Of a DNA stretch of 6,797 nt, positions 1 to 5,652 are shown one piece after another (the stretch's first letter is position 1; each line of letters begins with the position of its first letter). A program made the position numbers and the translations under genes. The stretch comes from Segetibacter sp. (GTDB taxonomy: Bacteria; Bacteroidota; Bacteroidia; Chitinophagales; Chitinophagaceae). The notes under the pieces were generated by a model. The model was not told the DNA's origin. It did not search any database and was given only the letters and a program-made list of their open reading frames with translations. The stretch is from positions 1-6,797 of the forward strand of contig JASLBT010000464.1 of the NCBI GenBank assembly GCA_030146445.1. Direction: 5' to 3'.

Positions 1-1117
1 TATCGCCCATAGAACCCATCACCCTGGTTCGCCTGCCCGCATACGAAGTAAAAGCTTCCATTGAAAAGTTTGCCGTAACATTATCTGCGAACCGGATGCT
101 GGTCACATAATGATCGGGTTGGTCGTTATCCATTCGGTAAACACAACGGCCATAATTGGTGGTCTTCAGCCGATCCATGATCTCATCGGCGTGTTTCGAC
201 TTGTCTTCTGAAAGGTCGAATACATTTAACCGTTGCCGTTTGTCGTAGTAGCTTCTGATAGCCGAATATGGACATTCACGTTCAACCTTACAGCCATCCG
301 TACAACGGTTCGTACTGCCGGGAGGTGCATTTTCTTTCCTGAACCATTTCAGGTCGCCCATAGCAATGATCTGCTTGCTGGGTTTGTCGATCACCCATTT
401 GATGATGTCGAGATCATGGCATGATTTCGCAAGAATGATGGGTGTTGTTTCCTTTGAATTATGCCAGTTGCCACGAACATAAGAATGGGCCATATGGGTA
501 TGCTCAATGGGCTCAAGGTGTTGCACACTCATGATCTCTCCCACAGCGCCCTTTGCCAACAATTCTTTCATTTTTACAAAGTACGGCGCATACCGCAGAA
601 CATGACAAACTGCAACTATACGACCGGTTTTTTTTGACATTGCCAGGATGTCGCGGCATTCTTTTTCCGTAGGTGCAATCGGCTTTTCGAGCAACACGTC
701 GTAACCCATTTCAAGCGCTTTCATACAAGGGCCATAATGAAGCCTGTCCGGTGTAGATATGATGATTGCATCAGCAAACTTGGGGCGTTGAAAAACGTGT
801 TCCCAGGTCGTAAATCGGTTAGCATCCGGGATCGTATGAATTTTGGCATAACGGTCGTTCCGGTAAGGTATCGGTTCGGCCACACCAACGATCTTCATCT
901 GGGTAGAATTCCCCGCAGCAAAGCCACCATAAACCATCCCACGATTGCCGGCACCGAGTGTAATTGCCGTAACCGGTTTGTCGGGTTTTTTATGCAGCGG
1001 GTTTGGTGGTATCGCAAATTCATATGCGTTCTCGCCGGTACGCGCCAACAGCTCTGTGGAAACGATTGTACCGCCAAGGCTAAGCGCAAACGACTTTAAA
1101 AGTTTTCTCCGATTCAT
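1..1117 (-). CDS. Gfo/Idh/MocA family oxidoreductase with Tat signal, 3' end cut by window edge
   Basis: Probably an exported NAD(P)-dependent dehydrogenase acting on a sugar, cyclitol or related polyol. The window holds 372 codons from the ATG at 1117; the stop lies beyond base 1. Seen: the N-terminus MNRRKLLKSFALSLGG is a twin-arginine signal; GAGNRG at residues 55-60 is the GxGxxG dinucleotide loop; E81 ends the second beta strand, fitting NAD preference; EKP at 144-146 carries the family's catalytic lysine K145. The usual D-x3-H segment is LAKSCHDLD, so H234 is kept but the position four before it is A230. C272, C276 and C282 form a cluster followed by PYSA, a pattern I recall from one branch of this family. 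It starts 143 bases after the EEP gene and may share its transcript. The family is secure; the substrate is unknown. Confidence 0.93.
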   Translation of the reverse strand, partial: MNRRKLLKSFALSLGGTIVSTELLARTGENAYEFAIPPNPLHKKPDKPVTAITLGAGNRGMVYGGFAAGNSTQMKIVGVAEPIPYRNDRYAKIHTIPDANRFTTWEHVFQRPKFADAIIISTPDRLHYGPCMKALEMGYDVLLEKPIAPTEKECRDILAMSKKTGRIVAVCHVLRYAPYFVKMKELLAKGAVGEIMSVQHLEPIEHTHMAHSYVRGNWHNSKETTPIILAKSCHDLDIIKWVIDKPSKQIIAMGDLKWFRKENAPPGSTNRCTDGCKVERECPYSAIRSYYDKRQRLNVFDLSEDKSKHADEIMDRLKTTNYGRCVYRMDNDQPDHYVTSIRFADNVTANFSMEAFTSYAGRRTRVMGSMGD

Positions 1118-1260
1118 AACAGCAGGTATTGTTCAGGAAATGTACTTAATAAGTTCTATGTGGCCTTCTTTTGTGATTCACCGGGTCCATCGTTGTTGCC
1201 TCCCGCAAACCTGTTGCACCCCACCCAACTGACGCGGGATTTGCGTACTGGCTCAACGAC
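1118..1260 (-). other. Intergenic region between EEP gene and oxidoreductase gene
   Basis: No gene is supported here. Read on the minus strand, it holds a TACATTTC element at 1144-1137, one base off the Bacteroidota -7 consensus TAnnTTTG, with no clear -33 TTTG partner. TACCTGCT at 1128-1121 lies four bases before the oxidoreductase ATG. There are also two short, mutually exclusive inverted repeats at 1201-1245. No hairpin is followed by a T-run, so no terminator is called and read-through from the EEP gene is possible. Confidence 0.4.
1121..1128 (-). promoter_or_regulatory. TACCTGCT start-proximal motif (copy 1)
   Basis: On the minus strand TACCTGCT ends three bases before the oxidoreductase ATG. 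The same octamer stands at exactly the same offset before the EEP gene at 2092-2099. It is not a Shine-Dalgarno sequence, because it is not complementary to the usual 16S tail. Its role is unknown; it could be a translation-level or operator element. Confidence 0.3.
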
Positions 1261-2088
1261 TTACTTTGTCCGTAACACAACGTCAACCGGGAGATGATCC
1301 GACGCGTACTTTTCGTCGATGACCCTGTGTTTGGCGACTGTAAATGCAGTTGATGGTCGATAAGCAACGAAGTCGATTGTTTTGGTTGGATTGATCACCG
1401 GTATTGTAAAACCGCATTCCCTGATACAACTCCTGGTAAAAGATTGATCAAGAATGTTGATGACCGGAGTTTCCGCAACAGCATTAAAATCACCTGCAAT
1501 CACCACGGGAAGCTTCTCCTGTTGTAATAGGCCGGTAATCTTTTGAACCTGCAATACCCGGTTTGTATCTGACCGCTGGGCATCCAGGTGTGTACAGGCA
1601 AAAACAAGCTTACTATTATTCGGAAGGGTAACCTCGGCACTCGCGAGGGTTCTTGGTTCGCCATTTGTACCCGCTGCCGTAGGAAGCGGGGTGTTCTTCA
1701 TTTGTGCTAATGGCAGCTTTGATAAGATCGCAACTCCATACTCCCCGCCATCATAGTCGATAGCCTTGGCAAAATAAAAGTAAGGCATGCCGGACAACCG
1801 GGCAATTTCTTCTGCCTGGTTTGATGTTTTACCGGAGCGGTTTGTATATACGTCTACCTCCTGTAATGCCACGATATCGGGCGATGCTTGTTTGATCACT
1901 TTGGCAATTGCATCCAGGTCAATTTCGCCCGGCTTTGATGGCGGGTTAGCATGATGAATGTTGTAACAAAGCACATGCAGTTCGGTTGAGCCGGAAGCCG
2001 TTGAACCATTTCCCTGCAAGGCCTTACGTGTGCAGCCCAAAGCGGCCAGAACAATTACGAGGAGAAAAGACCAAAGATTAAATCTCAT
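1261..2088 (-). CDS. Endonuclease/exonuclease/phosphatase (EEP) family lipoprotein
   Basis: A metal-dependent phosphodiesterase or phosphatase of the DNase I/sphingomyelinase/inositol-phosphatase fold. The 275-residue protein is complete. Seen: a hydrophobic signal ending AALGC with C19 as the lipidation site, a relaxed Bacteroidota lipobox; N43 in CYNIHH; metal-ligand E77 in ALQEVD; H167 in CTHLDA; D200 and N202 in GDFN; D239 in TIDF; D264-H265 in ASDHLPV. All catalytic motifs of the fold are present and in order, so it should be active. The lipid anchor and lack of DNA-binding additions point to a periplasmic or surface role on a small or lipid phosphoester rather than DNA repair. It lies 129 bases after the glycerophosphodiesterase gene in the same direction. 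The start ATG directly precedes the signal peptide. Substrate unknown; fold assignment very secure. Confidence 0.95.
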   Translation of the reverse strand: MRFNLWSFLLVIVLAALGCTRKALQGNGSTASGSTELHVLCYNIHHANPPSKPGEIDLDAIAKVIKQASPDIVALQEVDVYTNRSGKTSNQAEEIARLSGMPYFYFAKAIDYDGGEYGVAILSKLPLAQMKNTPLPTAAGTNGEPRTLASAEVTLPNNSKLVFACTHLDAQRSDTNRVLQVQKITGLLQQEKLPVVIAGDFNAVAETPVINILDQSFTRSCIRECGFTIPVINPTKTIDFVAYRPSTAFTVAKHRVIDEKYASDHLPVDVVLRTK

Positions 2089-2091
2089 TAG

Positions 2092-2099
2092 AGCAGGTA
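2092..2099 (-). promoter_or_regulatory. TACCTGCT start-proximal motif (copy 2)
   Basis: This copy is identical to the octamer before the oxidoreductase gene and sits at the same distance from its ATG. Counting the bases between motif and start, 9 of the 11 positions preceding the two ATGs agree. Function unknown. Confidence 0.3.
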
Positions 2100-2149
2100 G
2101 TTAGATTATTGTGAAGAAAGTTATACTATAGATTTCTAATCGTGTTTAC

Positions 2150-2198
2150 CCATCCGTTTTGACGTTGCCACGGTAGCTATTATGGCCATCCATTTTGA
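2150..2198. repeat. Direct repeat pair CCATCC[G/A]TTTTGA
   Basis: On the plus strand, ccatccgttttga (2150-2162) and ccatccattttga (2186-2198) match at 12 of 13 positions, start to start 36 bases. Both are in the short gap upstream of the EEP gene, where a paired operator could sit. Chance duplication cannot be excluded. Confidence 0.35.
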
Positions 2199-2217
2199 AG
2201 ATCTCAATCGGCGAGCA

Positions 2218-3141
2218 TTATTTTTTCAATCGTAGCTGTGCGAACAGGTTGGGATAATCTGAGATAATTCCATCAACACCCATATCCACTAATCTATTCA
2301 TTTCGTCAACCGTATTCACTGTCCATGGAATCACCTGCATACCTTTCCCGTGGCATTCGTCTACAACTTGTTTCGTCAACATTGCGTAATTGGGACTATA
2401 GGCGTTTGGCGTGAAACCGAGATTGTTGAGTTGGGCTGCGAGAGGAACTGTTGTATTCTCCACCAGGTACGAAAGCCTGATCGATGGATGTGAATTATGT
2501 ATGTACTGCAGCGGTCGCACATCAAACGACTGGATGATGGTTCGCTCGATGATCTTTTTATCATTTAAAACGGCGATCAGCAATTCGGAGAATTCCCGCG
2601 GTGCCGGGTGCCGTGTGCCATCAAATCCAGCCCTTGATTTGATCTCGATATTGTAGAGCATGCTTTTGCCTTTTGCCCTGGCATAAGTTTCCACTGAGTC
2701 AATCAACTCGGTGAGCAGGGGTTTGTAGGCAGGAATTTTCCGTTGCTGCGTAAAGCCGGGGTGAGGCTTTAGCCCCACGTCGTATTTCCTGATGCTATCA
2801 TAATCCATTTTGTACAGCAGTAATTCCTCAGCTTCTTTCTTGGCCAGGTGTTTTCCGTCCGGCGTGGTGGTAATGTTTTCGCCAAAGTAAGGATCGTGCG
2901 ATACAACGACCTTATTGTCGCGTGAGATAACCACGTCCAACTCCAGCGTGGTCACATTAAGATCAACTGCATTCTTCATTGCAGGTATGGTATTCTCCGG
3001 CATCAAACCACGGCCGCCGCGATGGGCCTCGAAATCGAACTTAGTGGTTTGGTTGCCCGAAGAAACGGATTTCCGGGAAGTACAGCCGGAATGTATAACT
3101 ATTGCCAGTAGTATCGGGCAAATCAATTTTTTCATGTGCAT
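2218..3141 (-). CDS. Glycerophosphodiester phosphodiesterase (GDPD) family lipoprotein
   Basis: Predicted to hydrolyse glycerophosphodiesters (deacylated phospholipids) to an alcohol and glycerol-3-phosphate, or a related phosphodiester, in the periplasm or at the cell surface. The 307-residue protein is complete. Seen: signal peptide with HSGC and lipidation site C20; the GDPD signature HRG at 40-42 with catalytic H40 and R41; PENT at 48-51; metal ligands E67 and D69 in LELDV; second catalytic H82 in SHDPYF; metal ligand E166 in NIEIKS; QSFD at 204-207; PWTVN at 272-276; and GVDGIISDYP near the C-terminus. All family catalytic residues are present. ATG at 3141 is used; the ATG at 3135 (MKKL) is an equally plausible start. 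It begins 21 bases after the decayed SGNH gene, so they were very likely cotranscribed. I do not assign ugpQ or glpQ because the exact substrate is not readable. Confidence 0.95.
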   Translation of the reverse strand: MHMKKLICPILLAIVIHSGCTSRKSVSSGNQTTKFDFEAHRGGRGLMPENTIPAMKNAVDLNVTTLELDVVISRDNKVVVSHDPYFGENITTTPDGKHLAKKEAEELLLYKMDYDSIRKYDVGLKPHPGFTQQRKIPAYKPLLTELIDSVETYARAKGKSMLYNIEIKSRAGFDGTRHPAPREFSELLIAVLNDKKIIERTIIQSFDVRPLQYIHNSHPSIRLSYLVENTTVPLAAQLNNLGFTPNAYSPNYAMLTKQVVDECHGKGMQVIPWTVNTVDEMNRLVDMGVDGIISDYPNLFAQLRLKK

Positions 3142-3162
3142 TAGTTTAGATGACCGCCTTGC

Positions 3163-3821
3163 TTAAGTACCCTGGTTCAAAAGGGCATAGCCGGCGGCAT
3201 TTAAATGAAGACCGTCAGCCGTATACTTTTATCGAGTTTCTTATCCGCGTTTAAGAAGCGGGATACAAATCCATTACCGTAAATTTTTCCTTTTACCTAA
3301 CTCCTTCAACCGTTCGTTTACCCAAAGAATATGTCCGTCTTTATTGTAGTGATTTTGTGTAAACTCGTTGTTCACCGGCATTAGCGTATGAAAATAGATT
3401 TTAGTTCCTGGTGACTGCCGCCTGATGGTCGAGACGATGGTTTTATAGTTATTAAGAATGACACTGCCGGGAATGTTCCTGCAGATGTCGTTAATACCAA
3501 TGAGCACAAAAACTTTTCAGGTTTTTCCTTCGATCACCTCCTGTAATCTGTCAATAACACCAAAGGTAATGTCGCCGGAAATTTCCCGGTTTCTCGCATT
3601 GGTAATGCCCAGTTGTCCGTTCCAGTCGGTACCCGCAGTAATGCTGTTTCCAAGAAAAGTGATATCTGCCGGTGCATTTGGGAACGTCTTAAACAAGCCA
3701 ACTTTAATAAATGTTTGTTGGGCCGATAGCTACTATCCCACCTGGTCTGCTGGCTGCTTGCGGGTAGAGAAACTACGATAATGAAGATAATAGAAACAAA
3801 AAGGTGCTTTAAATCAAGCAT
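3163..3821 (-). pseudogene. SGNH/GDSL-type hydrolase, frameshifted and with in-frame TGA
   Basis: Remains of a secreted serine esterase/lipase. From the ATG at 3821 the frame encodes a signal peptide (MLDLKHLFVS to about ASSQQ) and SSYRPNKHLLK. It then moves by one base at about 3703-3706, again at about 3281-3288, at the ggg 3260-3262 and at the tttt 3227-3230. A TGA interrupts the frame at 3517-3519, between IEGKT and KVFVLIGIND. Each shift fits loss of one base in or beside a homopolymer. Adding four bases gives exactly 221 codons, with 220 residues apart from the TGA codon, ending at the TAA 3163-3165. In that restored protein the fold's blocks are intact: nucleophile S60 in FLGNSITAG, G83 in ISGD, GIND with N111-D112, and D204/H207 in ADGLHLN. 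The gene lies 10 bases after the calcineurin-like gene and 21 before the GDPD gene. Sequencing error is the alternative, but the flanking genes are clean. Confidence 0.87.
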
Positions 3822-3831
3822 GAGTTATTGT

Positions 3832-5235
3832 TTAAGCAATCATTTCATATTTATTGCCAAAACGGTCGGTAGCAAGTATTTTAACTTCGTTCGCCCCGGG
3901 GGGGATTACTGCCTTAAATAAATGATCTGTTTTCTTTGGTTCAACAAACGTTCTGGATTTAGGCAACTGGTCGCCTTTGTACAGGGCAACTGCTAAAGGA
4001 TCATAATCATTAAAGCGTGGCAATGCACCTTTGCTTACACCATCAACCTGGTACTCTACTGTCCATGTTGGATCCCAGTTCCAGACATTTGCTACAAGTT
4101 GCCGTTCATTGTTGGCTGCCTTCTCCATCATTGCCCTAATCTGGTGATTTTTATGTTGACCAACTGATTTATAATACCAGCTTAAGCTGGTACCATCGAC
4201 TTCGTAAACAGCATAACCAGGCGGTGTTCCATCGCCACATATGGGTCCTGTCCACCAGGCACCGCACACGGTTCCATGAACGTGTTCATAAATATTACCG
4301 CTAATTACATTGTTGTTGTAATGGGTATGACCCGTCATGATGTGCACGTTGTAGTCCTTTAAGAGATCATAAAGCGCCTGCTTATTCTCTACAGCATGCA
4401 CAGGTATATGGGCACACAATACAACCAGCTTTTCCTTTGGGACAAAAGCAAGATCTCTTGCCAACCATTTTAGTTGGTCTTCTGAAATAAAGCCTTTGTA
4501 TTCACGCTCATTACCCAGATACCAAACGTCGTCCAGTACCACGTAATGCACCTGCCCGCGGTTAAATGAATAATAAGCCGGACCATAAGTTTTCCTGAAA
4601 GTATTATCAGAAGTTTCATCTCCGCCAATTCTATAATCCATATCGTGGTTGCCGATTACCTGGAAAAAAGGCAGGCCACACTGGTCAACCGCAGCATTAT
4701 AGCTGGTGAATAAGGGAAGGTTGTCCCACACGAGGTCGCCCACACATATGCCGTGGATCAGGGTATTTGCAGGCAGAGATTTTATGTAGTTCTGCACATC
4801 GGGCACGGATTGCGTCATCAGTTTTTGTACATCATTGGCGTTCTTGATCTGGGGATCCGCCCAAATCATAAACTGGTGTTGGTCGTCACCCACACCTAAT
4901 GCCTCCAGGTGGAAATCCAGGTTATCTGTAGATGACAGTTCTTTATAGTGTCGCGCAATATGTTTCTCGTGCGGCAAAGCATATCCCGATGGAATGGATA
5001 CAAATACGTGCTCTGCGTTACCGGCCTTTTGAAATTTATACTCCCCGTTTGCGGCAGTTTTCACCACTGAAAAACCATCACTTACGACCACGTCAGCAAG
5101 CCCTTTGCCACCTGATGACACCGTTCCCTTGATTAGAGCGCCGTCTTCCGTAGCGGAACTTAAACGTTTACTGCACCCGGCAAGTAATCCTCCGGTGATC
5201 CATAAGAGGTTTTGTAAGAAATTTCGTCGTTGCAT
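3832..5235 (-). CDS. Calcineurin-like phosphoesterase, Tat-type lipoprotein
   Basis: A binuclear-metal phosphomonoesterase or phosphodiesterase on the outside of the inner membrane or on the surface. The 467-residue protein is complete. Seen: MQRRNFLQ twin-arginine motif with lipobox LLAGC and C21, so likely Tat-exported and lipidated. Residues 33-110 look like a small beta domain (IKGTVSSGGKGLADVVVSDG then ANGEYKF), as in the N-terminal domain that precedes this enzyme type. The catalytic core has D127 (WADPQ, with Q129 where many relatives have H), D167 (VGDLVW), N196-H197-D198 (GNHD), H276 (AHIP) and H303/H305 (GHTH). Residues from about 330 form a beta-rich C-terminal domain. The three-part layout fits metallophosphatases with MetallophosN and MetallophosC additions. 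First gene after a candidate promoter; next gene 10 bases on. No Shine-Dalgarno is visible; the start is fixed by the Tat signal. Substrate unknown. Confidence 0.95.
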   Translation of the reverse strand: MQRRNFLQNLLWITGGLLAGCSKRLSSATEDGALIKGTVSSGGKGLADVVVSDGFSVVKTAANGEYKFQKAGNAEHVFVSIPSGYALPHEKHIARHYKELSSTDNLDFHLEALGVGDDQHQFMIWADPQIKNANDVQKLMTQSVPDVQNYIKSLPANTLIHGICVGDLVWDNLPLFTSYNAAVDQCGLPFFQVIGNHDMDYRIGGDETSDNTFRKTYGPAYYSFNRGQVHYVVLDDVWYLGNEREYKGFISEDQLKWLARDLAFVPKEKLVVLCAHIPVHAVENKQALYDLLKDYNVHIMTGHTHYNNNVISGNIYEHVHGTVCGAWWTGPICGDGTPPGYAVYEVDGTSLSWYYKSVGQHKNHQIRAMMEKAANNERQLVANVWNWDPTWTVEYQVDGVSKGALPRFNDYDPLAVALYKGDQLPKSRTFVEPKKTDHLFKAVIPPGANEVKILATDRFGNKYEMIA

Positions 5236-5245
5236 TACAATTCAC

Positions 5246-5262
5246 TTAATTGATCAGATTAA
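5246..5262. promoter_or_regulatory. Near-palindrome centred on TGATCA, possible operator
   Basis: Read on the plus strand as ttaattgatcagattaa, this 17-base element has arms ttaat and attaa around TGATCA, with an imperfect centre. It ends 11 bases before the calcineurin-like ATG, a place where a bound regulator or a stem could block initiation. Symmetry in A/T-rich DNA arises easily by chance. Confidence 0.2.
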
Positions 5263-5276
5263 TCGATAGCATGGTT

Positions 5277-5319
5277 GCCGGGAGCATTTTCCCTTACCCC
5301 ACCCGATGCAGAAGCCGGC
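5277..5319 (-). promoter_or_regulatory. Possible leader hairpin with G-rich loop
   Basis: On the minus strand GCCGG (5319-5315) can pair with CCGGC (5281-5277), and GCAT (5309-5306) with ATGC (5287-5284), leaving a loop containing GGGTGGGGT. It lies 42-84 bases before the calcineurin-like start. No known riboswitch class is recognised. Confidence 0.25.
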
Positions 5320-5449
5320 GAAAATGATGAGTTCCCGACAAGGGCACCCCATGAGTAAACATGCAGGGGACCTCTGCCTTTCCTCAAAAGCAGGAGGTTA
5401 AGTATAGTATCCATTTATGGGGAATACGGATTGCTGCTGCCATAAAAAA

Positions 5450-5457
5450 CAAAAGTA
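5450..5457 (-). promoter_or_regulatory. Bacteroidota -7 promoter box TACTTTTG
   Basis: TACTTTTG on the minus strand is an exact match to TAnnTTTG, the -7 element used by the Bacteroidota housekeeping sigma factor. It faces the calcineurin-like gene and would give a leader of roughly 200 bases. No TTTG -33 element is found at the expected spacing; the nearest TTG is only 13 bases upstream, so confidence is limited. Confidence 0.35.
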
Positions 5458-5652
5458 CAAGGGAGTGACACAACGGCCGACGCCATGAAAAGCGATTGCT
5501 TGTCTCCAAAAAAGTGGCAGTTGGAAAGCAACCGTTCAGATGGTGTCCGGACCCTTGTTTTCTTAATCTTAGATGTTCGTTTTTTTGAGCCAAAGGCACC
5601 ACCTCAATTCAGGTGTCTGTCAGCGGCAAGTAGCGTTTTGATACTGAAGTTA

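Larger units (their letters stand above)
2089..2217 (-). other. Intergenic region before EEP gene, candidate internal promoter
   Basis: The gap separates the glycerophosphodiesterase and EEP genes. Read on the minus strand it holds TATAACTTTC, including TAACTTTC at 2123-2116, one base off TAnnTTTG, but no obvious -33 TTTG. TACCTGCT lies four bases before the EEP start, and there is a 13-base near-identical direct repeat at 2150-2162 and 2186-2198. A secondary promoter for the EEP and oxidoreductase genes is plausible but not shown. Confidence 0.3.
5236..5652 (-). other. 417-base intergenic region: candidate promoter and structured leader
   Basis: No convincing gene. In transcription order it has, after the stop of the beta-rich protein: a short inverted repeat CACCT-6-AGGTG at 5619-5604 without a T-run; a perfect TAnnTTTG box at 5457-5450; and then about 200 bases of leader. 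Possible folds in the leader are ACCT(C)CTGC pairing GCAGAGGT at 5399-5371 with one bulge, and GCCGG/CCGGC plus GCAT/ATGC at 5319-5277 enclosing a G-rich loop. A near-palindrome sits next to the calcineurin-like start. An open frame of 72 codons at 5384-5602 has no recognisable protein character and is not called. Confidence 0.45.

Noticed and set aside
737..1099. 120-codon plus-strand open frame
   Set aside because: It lies fully antisense to the oxidoreductase, whose glycine loop and EKP motif are unmistakable on the minus strand.
1146..1187. Short minus-strand frame MDPVNHKRRPHRTY in the gap before the oxidoreductase
   Set aside because: Only 14 codons, no recognisable features, and the purine-rich stretch upstream is not enough to support a gene.
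3517..3519. In-frame TGA of the SGNH gene as a selenocysteine codon
   Set aside because: It falls between IEGKT and KVFVL, not at a catalytic position, and four frameshifts in the same gene make decay or error the simpler explanation.
1218..5304. Shared GGGTGGGGT in the gaps before the two Tat-signal genes (1218-1226 and 5296-5304)
   Set aside because: One shared 9-mer between regions of about 140 and 420 bases is expected by chance in a sizeable fraction of comparisons, and the distances to the start codons differ.
5384..5602. 72-codon minus-strand open frame in the large intergenic region
   Set aside because: Composition is unlike a protein family, there is no recognisable motif, and it overlaps the candidate promoter box. 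It looks like chance openness.
5604..5619. Inverted repeat CACCT-AGGTG as terminator of the beta-rich gene
   Set aside because: The stem is only five base pairs and no T-run follows on the minus strand.
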